Shown one piece after another: positions 27,410 through 35,987 of a stretch of 64,000 bases of DNA. Made by a program: the position numbers and the translations under genes. Every line of letters starts with the position of its first letter. Position 1 is the stretch's first letter. A model generated the notes under the pieces. It saw only the letters and a program-made list of their open reading frames with translations, was not told the DNA's origin and did not search any database. This DNA is from Clostridiales bacterium (GTDB taxonomy: Bacteria > Bacillota > Clostridia > Saccharofermentanales > Saccharofermentanaceae): assembly GCA_017451265.1 (NCBI GenBank), contig JAFSPU010000008.1:62001-126000 (forward strand), written 5' to 3'.

Positions 27410-27438
27410 TTGTAATAGCTCCTCTTCCGCTGTATAAT
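27410..27438 (+). promoter_or_regulatory. Sigma-A promoter of the ABC importer operon
   Basis: TTGTAA, a 17-base spacer and TATAAT. Its -35 element is only seven bases from that of the divergent rpsU promoter, so the two polymerases would compete. Confidence 0.82.
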
Positions 27439-27478
27439 CGCGGTTGATAAAAACCTACTGTTTAGAAAGGCAATACAA

Positions 27479-28438
27479 ATGAAAAAACTTTTAAGTACAG
27501 TGCTCACATCCGTTCTGGCCCTCGGCCTTCTCGCCGGATGCGGCACCCCCGCTGAAGATGATGTTACGGTCCGCATCGGTTCCCTTTCAGGTCCTACCAC
27601 GATCGGTATCATCAACATGATGGACGAGGAATCTGACATTGAGAACGGAGATTATGAATTCACAGTCTCCACTCAGCCTGATGAGATCGCAGCTTCACTT
27701 AACGCAGGAGATCTCGACATCGCACTGATCCCCGCCAACCTCGCAGCAACTCTTTATAACCGCACAGAAGGCGGCATTAAGGTTATCGACATCAACACAT
27801 ACGGTGTTCTTTACTGCATCACCACAGATCCTTCCATCACTTCCGTAGAGGATCTTTCCGGTAAGACCGTAATCACCACAGGTCAGGGCGCTACTCCTGA
27901 GTATGCGATGAACTATCTTCTCGAGCAGTACGGCGTTACAGACTGTACTTTAGACTTCAAGACTGAAGGCTCCGAGGTAATCGCTTCACTTCAGGCTGAC
28001 CCCAACCAGATCGCAGTTCTTCCCCAGCCTGCAGCAACTGCTGCCATGGTTCAGATCGAAGGCATGAACATCGCCTTCTCACTTGATGAAGCTTGGAGCG
28101 AAGTCTCCGACTCACGCCTCGTAACAGGTGTTACAGTCGTAAGAACTGAGTTCCTCGAGCAGCATCCCAATGCAGTTGCATCCTTCATCGTTGATCACCA
28201 CAACAGCGTAATCTCTGCTAATACAGACGTTGAGCACACAGCCCAGCTCGTTGTGGACGCAGGCATCGTAGGCGCTCTTCCCATTGCACAGAGAGCCATC
28301 CCTCTTTGCAATATCGACTGCGTTGCAGGAAGCCAGATGAAGACTGATCTGTCCGGCTATCTGCAGACACTTTTTGATGCAAACTCTCAGTCTGTCGGCG
28401 GCACTTTGCCGGGTGACGACTTCTATTACATGGGCTGA
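27479..28438 (+). CDS. ABC importer substrate-binding lipoprotein (NitT/TauT type)
   Basis: 319 residues. Signal peptide with lipobox LLAGCGTP (Cys21), then a periplasmic-binding fold: VRIGSLSGPTTIGIINM, LNAGDLDIALIPANLAATLYN, VEDLSGKTVITTGQGATPEYAMNYLL and QIAVLPQPAATAAMV. These match the family that binds nitrate, sulfonates, or thiamine precursors. The ligand is not determined; the neighbours (one permease and one ATPase) do not narrow it. AGAAAGG lies 9 bases before the ATG. Expression starts from the promoter at 27410. Confidence 0.88.
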   Translation: MKKLLSTVLTSVLALGLLAGCGTPAEDDVTVRIGSLSGPTTIGIINMMDEESDIENGDYEFTVSTQPDEIAASLNAGDLDIALIPANLAATLYNRTEGGIKVIDINTYGVLYCITTDPSITSVEDLSGKTVITTGQGATPEYAMNYLLEQYGVTDCTLDFKTEGSEVIASLQADPNQIAVLPQPAATAAMVQIEGMNIAFSLDEAWSEVSDSRLVTGVTVVRTEFLEQHPNAVASFIVDHHNSVISANTDVEHTAQLVVDAGIVGALPIAQRAIPLCNIDCVAGSQMKTDLSGYLQTLFDANSQSVGGTLPGDDFYYMG

Positions 28439-28442
28439 TAGT

Positions 28443-29180
28443 TTGAAAAACGGCACTGCAAGAAAGATACTGATAATAGTATTCTGGCTGCTGTTGTGGC
28501 AGGGCGCTTCTGCGCTCGTCCACAACAGCATTTTACTTGCAGGACCTTATGAATCACTGCTCGCACTTTGCTCGCTTGCGGTAACTTCCAAGTTCTGGCT
28601 GTCTATCCTTTTTACTTTCCTTAAGATAACTCTGGGCTTCGTTCTCGGACTTATCACAGGCATTCTGTGCGCCTGTCTTTCATACAGATTTAAGCTCTTC
28701 CGCGAGTTCATCACGCCGCCTATATCGGTCATTAAATCAATCCCCGTGGCAAGCTTCGTTATCATTGTGATCATATGGGCAGGAGCCTCTTCTCTTGCCA
28801 CAGTCATAAGCGCACTCGTGGTCTTCCCTATGATCTATCACAATATGCTCTCGGGACTTGAAGCAACCGGTTCTTCTCTCATCGAGATGGGAAGGCTTTT
28901 CCGTTTCAGATTCATCGACAAAGCGCGTTATATTTACTTCCCGCAGGTGCTCTCACACCTTCACAGTGCAGTCCTCATCAGCTCGGGAATGGCTTTTAAA
29001 AGCGGCATAGCAGCCGAAGTCATCGGACGCCCGCTGCAGTCCATCGGCAACGGTCTGTATCTTTCGAAGATCTCGCTTGCCACAGCCGACCTGTTCGCAT
29101 GGACTTTCTGCGCAGTGATACTCGCGTACCTTTTCGAGAAGGCTGTCTCACTTATACTTAAGAGGTTGTCTGCCGCATGA
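28443..29180 (+). CDS. ABC importer permease (NitT/TauT type)
   Basis: About 245 residues with five or six membrane helices and the permease-ATPase coupling loop near residues 160-190 (EATGSSLIEMGRLFRFRFIDKARYIYFPQV, related to the EAA motif). I place the start at TTG 28443, five bases after the stop of the binding protein, because in-frame ATG codons lie 65 or more bases inside the previous gene; no clear ribosome site supports either. It partners the flanking binding protein and ATPase. Confidence 0.82.
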   Translation: MKNGTARKILIIVFWLLLWQGASALVHNSILLAGPYESLLALCSLAVTSKFWLSILFTFLKITLGFVLGLITGILCACLSYRFKLFREFITPPISVIKSIPVASFVIIVIIWAGASSLATVISALVVFPMIYHNMLSGLEATGSSLIEMGRLFRFRFIDKARYIYFPQVLSHLHSAVLISSGMAFKSGIAAEVIGRPLQSIGNGLYLSKISLATADLFAWTFCAVILAYLFEKAVSLILKRLSAA

Positions 29181-29755
29181 AGATCATACTGAAAAACATC
29201 TGTAAGTCTTATAACGGCAGGAAAGTGATCGATAACTTAAGTTATGAGTTCACTCCTGATAAACCTGTCGTGATCGAAGGCGGCTCAGGCATCGGCAAGA
29301 CCACTTTGCTGCGCATCATCATGGGACTCGAGAAGCCTGATTCCGGCGAGGTCGTTTTCGAAGGGGTCTCACATGAGGCTGTGCGTTTCGCGCCCGTGTT
29401 CCAGAACACAAGACTTATAGATAAGCTCGATGCCCCCGCTAACGTCAGACTCGCCGCACGCGAGATTTCCGGGGATGCAGTACGCGCCGCGCTCATTGCG
29501 CTGATACCGAAGGAGGAACTCGGCAAGAAAGTGCGTGACCTTTCAGGAGGAACGCAGCGCAGGGTCGAGATCGTACGTGCCGTGCTCGCGCCTTCTGACG
29601 TGATCATTATGGACGAGCCTCTCACAGGCCTCGATGAAGGGAACGCACGCAGGGCCGTGGCCTATATTAAAGAAAACATGGAAGGCCGCATCCTCATCAC
29701 CTCATCGCACTCTGACCTTTTCGAGGCCTTCTGCGAAACACTTCTTCTGAAGTAA
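29177..29755 (+). CDS. ABC importer ATP-binding protein, short form
   Basis: 192 residues, shorter than the usual 240-260 of this class. All motifs are intact: Walker A GGSGIGKTTLL, signature LSGGTQRR, Walker B VIIMDEP, D-loop TGLDE and switch His in TSSHSD. The signature is LSGGT, where LSGGQ is usual. The missing length is at the C-terminus. It starts within the permease stop (ATGA overlap), so the three genes form one operon. Confidence 0.9.
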   Translation: MKIILKNICKSYNGRKVIDNLSYEFTPDKPVVIEGGSGIGKTTLLRIIMGLEKPDSGEVVFEGVSHEAVRFAPVFQNTRLIDKLDAPANVRLAAREISGDAVRAALIALIPKEELGKKVRDLSGGTQRRVEIVRAVLAPSDVIIMDEPLTGLDEGNARRAVAYIKENMEGRILITSSHSDLFEAFCETLLLK

Positions 29756-29772
29756 TCCCTAACTTTTAAGCA

Positions 29773-29803
29773 CAAAAAAGCCGTGCACCTAAAGTACACG
29801 GCT
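29773..29803 (-). terminator. Rho-independent terminator of the zinc-ribbon gene
   Basis: Minus strand AGCCGTGTAC, loop, GTGCACGGCT and then TTTTTTG. It also lies just past the ABC operon but has no T-run on the plus strand. Confidence 0.8.
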
Positions 29804-29827
29804 CTTGGCATATCTAATTGCAAAGAA

Positions 29828-30292
29828 TTACTCTTCAGCCTTCTCCTCTGTCTCTTCAGAAGCGGCCTCTTCAGCCTTCTCCTCAGCAGCGGGAGCTTCT
29901 TCAGCAGGCTCTTCAGCCTTAGCTTCATCGAGCTTAGCCTCAGCTTCCTCGAAATCCGTCTTAGGTTCCTTAGAAGAATCCTCATCAAACTTAGTTCCGC
30001 ACTTGAAGCAGAAACCGTACTCCAAGCTGTTCTCTGTACCGCAGTTCGGGCACTTCTTCAGTCCCTTCTCGAAAAGGATCTTAAGCTTGTAGTCTTCGAT
30101 CTCATTACCAAGTCTGGTGATAGCCTCACAGCGTGTGTTGATATCCTTGGTGTTATCAACATTCATATCCTTGTACTGATCATAGTAAAGCTTACCGATC
30201 TCATCGTAATACTTACGGACGGAAGCTGTGCGATCATCAATAGCTCTCTGATAGCTGGAAATAACCTTTGCCTTAGGATCGAACAATGCCAT
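29828..30292 (-). CDS. Zinc-ribbon protein with acidic alanine/glutamate tail
   Basis: 154 residues from ATG 30292, which has a strong CGGAGG site 8 bases upstream; an upstream in-frame start is unsupported. Residues 1-75 are helical and charged. A four-cysteine ribbon, CPNCG...CFKCGTKF, lies near residues 80-100. The last 45 residues are almost only Glu, Ala, Lys and Pro (EEPAEEAPAAEEKAEE). No signal or membrane segment is present. The function is unknown; the layout suggests a cytosolic scaffold or nucleic-acid-associated protein. Confidence 0.75.
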   Translation of the reverse strand: MALFDPKAKVISSYQRAIDDRTASVRKYYDEIGKLYYDQYKDMNVDNTKDINTRCEAITRLGNEIEDYKLKILFEKGLKKCPNCGTENSLEYGFCFKCGTKFDEDSSKEPKTDFEEAEAKLDEAKAEEPAEEAPAAEEKAEEAASEETEEKAEE

Positions 30293-30332
30293 ATAAAAAA
30301 CCTCCGAAAATCTCGTTTTTACACTCAACGAC

Positions 30333-30338
30333 ATTATA
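30333..30338 (-). promoter_or_regulatory. -10 box of the zinc-ribbon gene
   Basis: TATAAT on the minus strand, about 40 bases before the ATG. The -35 region is AT-rich and not consensus. Confidence 0.4.
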
Positions 30339-30457
30339 CATGATTTCGCAGGAATTATTTAGAATAATTGATACTTTTACAGTAAGTTAATATTTTTAAC
30401 TCTATAATTAAATCAGGATGAAAATCCTTAGAACCTCTACAGGAAGGATGTGATTTC

Positions 30458-31006
30458 ATGAAGATCACTACACAGGGCAACGGAATTAAGATTGGTGAGA
30501 GGCTCGAGACCAAGATCACCGACAAGCTCAGAAAATTTGACAAGTACTTTGGCGATGAGGGTTCTTGCAACGTCCGCATCAGACCTGAAGGAACAAAAAT
30601 GGTAGTCGAGATTACAATGAAGCTCGACAACAGGATCTACAGAGCAGAGGCGAGAGACGAAGAAATCCTTACAGCAGTAGACAGAGCAATTGATAAGCTC
30701 GAATCACAGATCAGACGTAATAAGACAAAGTTCCTCAAGAGAAAGAAGGAGTATCCTCAGATTGCAAGTTATCTCGAGGATGATAACGGTTCCGACTTTG
30801 ACTACACAGCGGATGCACCGGAAGATTCCAAGATCACACGCCGTAAGACTTTCGAGTTAAGGCCTATGACTTCCGAAGATGCTATCCTCCAGATGGAGAT
30901 GCTCGGACATAACTTCCTCGTATATCTTGATGCTGATACTGATTCGGTATGCGTTGTATATAAGAGAAACGACGGCGACTACGGTCTGCTCGAACCCAAG
31001 TACTGA
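30458..31006 (+). CDS. hpf: Ribosome hibernation promoting factor, long form
   Basis: Drives 70S subunits into inactive 100S dimers in starvation. 182 residues: an N-terminal S30AE domain (MKITTQGNGIKIGERLETKI, residues 1-105) that sits in the ribosome, a linker, and a C-terminal dimerisation domain (KTFELRPMTSEDAILQMEML, about 130-182). The long form is typical of Firmicutes. GGAAGGATGTGATTTC precedes the ATG. A TATAAT at 30403-30408 is a possible promoter. It is a single-gene unit with its own terminator. Confidence 0.95.
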   Translation: MKITTQGNGIKIGERLETKITDKLRKFDKYFGDEGSCNVRIRPEGTKMVVEITMKLDNRIYRAEARDEEILTAVDRAIDKLESQIRRNKTKFLKRKKEYPQIASYLEDDNGSDFDYTADAPEDSKITRRKTFELRPMTSEDAILQMEMLGHNFLVYLDADTDSVCVVYKRNDGDYGLLEPKY

Positions 31007-31028
31007 TTACATATAAATCGTTAATTAC

Positions 31029-31055
31029 GGGGGCCGACTTCGGTCGGTCCCCTTT
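31029..31055 (+). terminator. Rho-independent terminator of hpf
   Basis: A stem of GGGGGCCGAC/GTCGGTCCCC closes a TTCG tetraloop and is followed by TTTAATTA. Confidence 0.85.
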
Positions 31056-31091
31056 AATTACTAAACCGGCAATGAAAGGAAGGAAAGTGTT

Positions 31092-31913
31092 ATGAAGTTT
31101 TCATTAAGAAAGAAGATTACAGCCATTGCGCTCACTGCTGCAATGGCCGTCGCTATGTCACCTGCCGCAGCTTTAGCTGCTCCCGGAGATGTAGTAGACG
31201 AACCCACAAGAACCTATTTCCTGGATCTTTACGATTCATCAACTGCATTTCTCTCTATCTACTACGATAAGCTCCCGGAAGACGTAAGAGTCTGCCTCGA
31301 GTGCGCAAGACAGGATGCATATGCAGTTATCAACACCACTTCGATGGACGAGACAAATGCAGCAAGTTCTGAGTTAAGAGTTGCTCTTCGTGTTGCAGAA
31401 TCCACACTCGCAGGAATCCCCGTTGACACGAATGTTGCACCTGACTTCGTAATCGGAACAAACAGAGGTAATGTAACAAGACCCATGATGACCAGCTGGG
31501 ACATTGCAGGTACGATCGGCGGCATCTATGCTGACAACCGCGGTCAGTCCACTACAATCGTAAGACAGCAGGTTCTCGGCTACTTCGTAGACAGAATCTA
31601 TCTTGCAGCTCTCGGAAGAACCTCCGATGACGCAGGCAGAGCTTACTGGGTAAACAGCATCATGAGCGGCGAGCGTTCAGCCAATGACGTTATCATCACG
31701 ATCCTGCAGAGCCAGGAATTCATGAACAGGAACTTAAGCGACGAAGCTTTTGTAACAGCTATCTATAAGGTATTCTTCGGAAGAAATCCTGACACACAGG
31801 GACTCAACACATGGGTAACAGTTCTTCGTGCAGGTACATCCAGAGCTGACCTCGTAGAGATCTTTACTACAACAGCTGAGTGGCAGAACCTCTGCTCTTA
31901 CTTCGGATTGTGA
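31092..31913 (+). CDS. Exported DUF4214 protein
   Basis: 273 residues. A signal peptide (MKFSLRKKITAIALTAAMA..., cleavage after ALAA near residue 30) precedes a helical region and a C-terminal DUF4214 repeat pair: FVDRIYLAALGRTSDDAGRAYWVN and AIYKVFFGRNPDTQGLNTWV. DUF4214 is a helical domain of bacterial surface or secreted proteins; some are tied to carbohydrate or S-layer structures. No anchoring signal is seen, so it may be secreted. GGAAGG lies 10 bases before the ATG. Confidence 0.85.
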   Translation: MKFSLRKKITAIALTAAMAVAMSPAAALAAPGDVVDEPTRTYFLDLYDSSTAFLSIYYDKLPEDVRVCLECARQDAYAVINTTSMDETNAASSELRVALRVAESTLAGIPVDTNVAPDFVIGTNRGNVTRPMMTSWDIAGTIGGIYADNRGQSTTIVRQQVLGYFVDRIYLAALGRTSDDAGRAYWVNSIMSGERSANDVIITILQSQEFMNRNLSDEAFVTAIYKVFFGRNPDTQGLNTWVTVLRAGTSRADLVEIFTTTAEWQNLCSYFGL

Positions 31914-31942
31914 TCCTAAGTAACAAATAGAAAGACATAAAC

Positions 31943-31968
31943 AAAGGGCCGTCTCCGGACGGCCCTTT
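31943..31968. terminator. Terminator between convergent genes
   Basis: Stem AAAGGGCCGTC/GACGGCCCTTT with a short loop. The T-run is short on both sides; it lies between the DUF4214 gene and the GDPD gene and can serve either. Confidence 0.75.
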
Positions 31969-31988
31969 GTAATTACTGTTATTCAAGA

Positions 31989-32927
31989 TTATGCCGGAAG
32001 CGAATCCGTATAGATCATATCGACACCCATGTCGAAGAATGCATCGGCTGCTTCCTGATCATTAACGGTATGAACAGCCACATTAATACCCTGCGTATCC
32101 CACAGAGCAAGCATTTCAGGTGTAAGCAGATAATCCCATAAAGTTACATAACGGCAGCCTGATCTGAAACAGAAATCATATACAGATTCAGGTGTCCACT
32201 CAGTGGCATAAAGAGTAAAGATGATCGACTTAAACTCATAGACCTGCATTACCGTCCAGAACATATCCTCGTTATAGACCTGTGGAACGATCCTGTTTAA
32301 GATACGCGGATCCACCCTCTGAGCCTCTGAAACGATCTGGGAGAACATTATGATCACACTCTGTCTGTCAAAATGATGAGTATCGAGAACGATATAGACG
32401 TCAGGGTGCTCATCCATAATCTGAATCAGGCCTTCAAGATCAACAGGGGTAAAAAGGCCGTTTGTAGGCGTATTCATAAAGTTATCATGTGTAAAGGGGA
32501 AGTCATCGGCTACATCTGCTCTCTCTGCCCTCCAGGACTCCTCGTCATGCGTCAGAACTACGGAATAATCGTCCAGGGTGTAATCCAGATCAACCTCAAA
32601 CACTCTGTGTCCTCTGGCATAATTCGCCTCAAAGGCCTCCATGCTGTTGGTGTATGTATATCCGTCCACCTCGCCGAAAGCGTGGGCTACATAGCCGTCC
32701 GTGTCTTCAATCCACGAATAGTCAAATGTATACGGAGTATGCTGCTCAGGCGGCTGAACAGCTGCAATCTGCCCTACTGCATCGATTCTGCTCGACAGTT
32801 CAAAATACATCTGCTTGATGCGCTGCTTGGCATAACGAAGAACGAACAAGCCGCCCGCAAGGAGTGCGAGCACAGCAACACATGCGATCACGATACGAAT
32901 TATCTTACCTTTTGATACTTTGGACAT
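31989..32927 (-). CDS. Membrane-anchored glycerophosphodiester phosphodiesterase-like protein
   Basis: 312 residues from ATG 32927, which has AGGAGG six bases upstream; the ATG at 32942 is part of that site. One N-terminal membrane helix (about residues 8-31) anchors an external GDPD TIM barrel. The catalytic segments are AHAFGEVDGYTYTNSMEAF, VFEVDLDYT and VVLTHDE. The usual HRG...ENT is HAF...TNS, while the second His and the Glu-x-Asp pair remain. The enzyme may release glycerol-phosphate from lipids or teichoic acid, but the substrate is unproven. Confidence 0.82.
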   Translation of the reverse strand: MSKVSKGKIIRIVIACVAVLALLAGGLFVLRYAKQRIKQMYFELSSRIDAVGQIAAVQPPEQHTPYTFDYSWIEDTDGYVAHAFGEVDGYTYTNSMEAFEANYARGHRVFEVDLDYTLDDYSVVLTHDEESWRAERADVADDFPFTHDNFMNTPTNGLFTPVDLEGLIQIMDEHPDVYIVLDTHHFDRQSVIIMFSQIVSEAQRVDPRILNRIVPQVYNEDMFWTVMQVYEFKSIIFTLYATEWTPESVYDFCFRSGCRYVTLWDYLLTPEMLALWDTQGINVAVHTVNDQEAADAFFDMGVDMIYTDSLPA

Positions 32928-32973
32928 CACAGACCTCCTCATTAACCTTCACCATTATAAATAAACAGCAGGA

Positions 32974-33006
32974 CAATAAAAAGCCTCCCGGGAAAACCCG
33001 GGAGGC
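32974..33006 (-). terminator. Rho-independent terminator of gap
   Basis: A perfect ten-base stem GCCTCCCGGG/CCCGGGAGGC with a four-base loop, followed on the minus strand by TTTTTATTG. Confidence 0.93.
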
Positions 33007-33032
33007 CGTATTCACTTTACTTAAGCTATTAA

Positions 33033-34067
33033 TTAGCCGAGCTCTGCGAAGTACTTGATTGTTCTTACCATCTGAGATGTGTAAGAATTCTCGTTGTCGT
33101 ACCAGGAAACAACCTGTACGAGAGAGTTGCCGTCGTCCATCTTGGAAACCATTGTCTGGTTAGCATCGAAGAGGGAACCGTATCTCATACCGATGATATC
33201 GGAAGAAACGAGCTTCTCCTCTGTGTAACCGAAGGACTCTGTAACAGCAGCCTTCATAGCAGCGTTGATGCCCTCAACTGTAGCCTCACCCTTAACAACA
33301 GCGTGGAGGATTGTTGTGGAACCTGTAGCTGTAGGAACTCTCTGAGCAGCACCGATGAGCTTACCATTGAGCTCAGGGATTACGAGGCCGATAGCCTTAG
33401 CAGCACCTGTGGAGTTAGGTACGATGTTAGCAGCACCAGCTCTTGCTCTCTGGAGGTCACCCTTTCTCTGAGGGCCGTCGAGGATCATCTGGTCACCTGT
33501 GTAAGCGTGAACAGTTGTCATGATACCGCTCTGGATAGGAGCATAGTCGTTAAGAGCCTTTGTCATAGGAGCAAGGCAGTTTGTTGTGCAGGAAGCAGCA
33601 GAGATAACCTTGTCATCAGCTGTGAGTGTTGTGTGGTTAACATTGTAAACGATTGTAGGGAGATCGTTTCCAGCAGGAGCGGAGATAACAACCTTCTTAG
33701 CACCTGCATTGATGTGTGCCATGGACTTTTCCTTAGATGTATAGAAACCTGTGCACTCGAGAACTACGTCTACACCGAGCTCACCCCAAGGGAGATTGTT
33801 AGCGTCAGCTTCCTTGTAGATCTGAAGTGTCTTGCCGTCAACTGTGATTGTGTTAGCCTCGTCGTCGGAAGTAACTGTGTGCTTGTTCTCGCCGATTACA
33901 CCAGCGTAACCGCCCTGAGCTGTGTCATACTTGAGAAGGTGAGCGAGCATGGAAGGCTTTGTAAGATCGTTGATAGCTACAACCTCATAACCCTCTGCAC
34001 CGAACATCTGTCTGAAAGCAAGACGACCGATACGACCGAAACCGTTAATCGCAACTTTAACTGCCAT
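33033..34067 (-). CDS. gap: Glyceraldehyde-3-phosphate dehydrogenase
   Basis: The glycolytic NAD-dependent enzyme. 344 residues with the Rossmann start [17 protein letters not shown], the active-site segment [12 protein letters not shown] (Cys near residue 157), HAYTGDQ and the C-terminal [20 protein letters not shown] precedes the ATG by 9 bases. It is a single-gene unit with strong promoter and terminator; pgk and tpi are not adjacent. Confidence 0.97.
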   Translation of the reverse strand: MAVKVAINGFGRIGRLAFRQMFGAEGYEVVAINDLTKPSMLAHLLKYDTAQGGYAGVIGENKHTVTSDDEANTITVDGKTLQIYKEADANNLPWGELGVDVVLECTGFYTSKEKSMAHINAGAKKVVISAPAGNDLPTIVYNVNHTTLTADDKVISAASCTTNCLAPMTKALNDYAPIQSGIMTTVHAYTGDQMILDGPQRKGDLQRARAGAANIVPNSTGAAKAIGLVIPELNGKLIGAAQRVPTATGSTTILHAVVKGEATVEGINAAMKAAVTESFGYTEEKLVSSDIIGMRYGSLFDANQTMVSKMDDGNSLVQVVSWYDNENSYTSQMVRTIKYFAELG

Positions 34068-34121
34068 TGTGATTTTCCTCCTGAAAATAACTAGTTATTC
34101 ATGTGTTTTACGCACGTTAAA

Positions 34122-34150
34122 ATCATACAACGATGTTCGGTCCTTGACAA
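34122..34150 (-). promoter_or_regulatory. Sigma-A promoter of gap
   Basis: Minus strand TTGTCA, a 17-base spacer and TATGAT. The leader to the ATG is about 50 bases. Confidence 0.85.
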
Positions 34151-34254
34151 TAAACATGATTGTAAATTAACGGTAATATTGCGGTATTTATCCCCTAAAT
34201 TAATAACTTCTCTTTACATTTGGGCAAAACGATTTTTGTTTGACTCTGACTCGG

Positions 34255-34260
34255 TATAAT
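34255..34260 (+). promoter_or_regulatory. -10 box of the 109-residue membrane protein gene
   Basis: TATAAT about 33 bases before the ATG. The match to TTGACT at 34240 is too close (9 bases) to be the -35, so the upstream element is uncertain. Confidence 0.45.
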
Positions 34261-34292
34261 GTACTTATTAATATAAATAAGGAGTGTTGTAT

Positions 34293-34622
34293 ATGGAAAA
34301 TCAGACAACCACAGTATATCCCACACCTGTAAATCCCCTGGACAAATTCCTGGGTATCTACGCAGTGTTCGGCAGCATCATGGGCGTTATTATGTCTTAC
34401 TTCGGCGGCGATGTTAACGGCGAGCGTTCAGAATACTTAAAATTCTACTGCAATGAGGGACTTGTACTGTTCCTGTTCGGTCTCGGCGGTGCCATCATCC
34501 CGTTCGTAGGCTGGGCCTGGGATATCTTCGTATTCGTATGCCAGATCATCGCTATCGTTAACGCTTGTAAGGGTATCGCTAAGCCCGTTCTCTTCTTCGG
34601 AACGATCAGAATCATCAAGTAA
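34293..34622 (+). CDS. Small DUF4870-like membrane protein
   Basis: 109 residues from ATG 34293 with AAGGAG 8 bases upstream. Three hydrophobic segments follow a polar N-terminus. The pattern YLKFYCNEGLVLFLFGL...VNACKGIAKPVLFFGTIRII resembles DUF4870/Tic20-like proteins, in which a buried polar residue near N-x-GL and an NA-x-KG-x-x-x-P motif are conserved. Function unknown. It is followed by its own terminator. Confidence 0.7.
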   Translation: MENQTTTVYPTPVNPLDKFLGIYAVFGSIMGVIMSYFGGDVNGERSEYLKFYCNEGLVLFLFGLGGAIIPFVGWAWDIFVFVCQIIAIVNACKGIAKPVLFFGTIRIIK

Positions 34623-34660
34623 TCCCTTATTTTTACAATTCGCAAAATGACCATAAAAAG

Positions 34661-34690
34661 CAGATGTTCTCCTCTGAACATCTGTTTTTA
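34661..34690 (+). terminator. Rho-independent terminator
   Basis: CAGATGTTC, six-base loop, GAACATCTG, then TTTTTA. Confidence 0.88.
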
Positions 34691-34780
34691 TGTCTATCAG
34701 CAAAAAATCGCGATAGTGGTACTATGCTCTGGGACCTGAAACAGGCCCCGGACATTATTGAGAACAAGGAGATATACATT

Positions 34781-35269
34781 ATGAAGAATTCTAAGATTGC
34801 TGCTGTAGCTCTTGTTGCTGCTATGGCTCTTTCCATGACAGCTTGCGGTGCTAAGACAGAAGAGACTGTTGCTGAGACATCCGCTGAGGAGACTGTAGTT
34901 GAGACAACTGTTGAGGAGACAGTTGCTGAGACAACAGCTGCTGAGACTGTTGCCGAGACAGAGGCTGAGGAGACAGCTGCTACAGAGCCCAGCATCGACG
35001 AGGACCTCGTTGGTACATGGTCTGCTGAGATCGAGGGTGCATCTATCGTTTACATCTTCAACGACGATGCTACAGGTTCTATGGTTATGACAGAGGAAGG
35101 CGAGGAGATCGAGATCCCCTTCACATACAACGTACCTGAGCAGGGAACAATCACTCTCACAATCGAGATGTTCGGCGAGACAAATTCCACAGACGGTTCT
35201 TACGCAGTTGACGGTGACACACTCACAATCGACGACGGTACAGATTCTGTAGATTTCACAAGAGAATAA
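34781..35269 (+). CDS. Exported lipoprotein with Glu-Thr-Val linker and strand-rich domain
   Basis: 162 residues from ATG 34781 (AAGGAG 9 bases upstream). The signal peptide ends in lipobox LSMTACGAK (Cys near residue 22). Residues 26-68 are Glu-Thr-Val-Ala repeats (ETVAETTAAETVAETEAEE). The remainder is a small beta-rich domain (LVGTWSAEIEGASIVYIFND, YAVDGDTLTI) of the kind found in lipocalin-like DUF families. The repeat linker is shared with other exported proteins of this window. Function unknown. Confidence 0.75.
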   Translation: MKNSKIAAVALVAAMALSMTACGAKTEETVAETSAEETVVETTVEETVAETTAAETVAETEAEETAATEPSIDEDLVGTWSAEIEGASIVYIFNDDATGSMVMTEEGEEIEIPFTYNVPEQGTITLTIEMFGETNSTDGSYAVDGDTLTIDDGTDSVDFTRE

Positions 35270-35293
35270 TTCTTATCTGTAACAAACTAAATG

Positions 35294-35325
35294 AAAGGGA
35301 GCATCGTCTTGATGCTCCCTTTTCA
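35294..35325. terminator. Bidirectional terminator
   Basis: A 12-base stem AAAGGGAGCATC/GATGCTCCCTTT with a five-base loop, with T-runs on both strands. It serves the lipoprotein gene and trmB. Confidence 0.9.
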
Positions 35326-35330
35326 TTTGC

Positions 35331-35987
35331 TTATTTCTTATTTGATGTAGCCACCAGGCGTTTAATCGGGATGCCCTCATCCGCGAACTTCTGCTCGAAC
35401 TCGGTCCTTACATTCTCTTCATTCCACTCGCTGTTATGAAGGTCGCGCGTTACTTCGGAAAGCGTAAACCCGCATTCGGTAAATTCATTCACTGAGAACT
35501 CGAACAGCAAAGTATTATCCGTCTTGAAGCGTACTTCCCCGCCCGGCTTCATTATCGTCTCATAGACCTTAAGGAAATCACGGTAAGTAAGCCTTCTCTT
35601 GGGCTTCTTCTTACGAGTCCAGGGATCGGAGAAGTTTAAGTAGATACGGTCGACCTCGTTCTCCTCAAAGTAATCCATGAGGTTCTTGGCATCGGCATTA
35701 ACGAAGAAAAGGTTCTTTATCTCCAGCTCCTTGGCCTTCTCGATGGCCGCGAGGATTACGGAGGACTCGCGCTCGAGCGCAATGTAGAGCGCATCGGGAT
35801 TCGCGATCGCCGTCTCTGTGCAGAATTTACCCTTACCGCAGCCTATCTCAAGGAAAAGCTTACAGTCTGCCGGGAAGCCGCACACCTCTCTCCACTTACC
35901 TTTATTTGTCGCAGGCAGGGCAAACCACAGATCGGCACACCTCTCCATACGCTCCGGAATATGTCTCTTGGCACGAAGTCTCGTCAT
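35331..35987 (-). CDS. trmB: tRNA (guanine-N7-)-methyltransferase
   Basis: Methylates G46 of tRNAs with S-adenosylmethionine. 218 residues with the SAM motif FLEIGCGKGKFCTETA, the segment IALERESSVILAAIEKAKE and the family block YLNFSDPWTRKKKPKRRLTY (usually NFPDPWPK). GGEVRFKTDN is also typical. It overlaps the metH stop by one base (TAATG) and closes the long operon; methionine synthase thus sits with a consumer of S-adenosylmethionine. Confidence 0.95.
   Translation of the reverse strand: MTRLRAKRHIPERMERCADLWFALPATNKGKWREVCGFPADCKLFLEIGCGKGKFCTETAIANPDALYIALERESSVILAAIEKAKELEIKNLFFVNADAKNLMDYFEENEVDRIYLNFSDPWTRKKKPKRRLTYRDFLKVYETIMKPGGEVRFKTDNTLLFEFSVNEFTECGFTLSEVTRDLHNSEWNEENVRTEFEQKFADEGIPIKRLVATSNKK

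Noticed and set aside
27190-27639. 149-codon minus-strand frame over rpsU and the divergent promoters
   Set aside because: It covers two strong promoters and reads rpsU in the wrong frame; the S21 frame is unmistakable.
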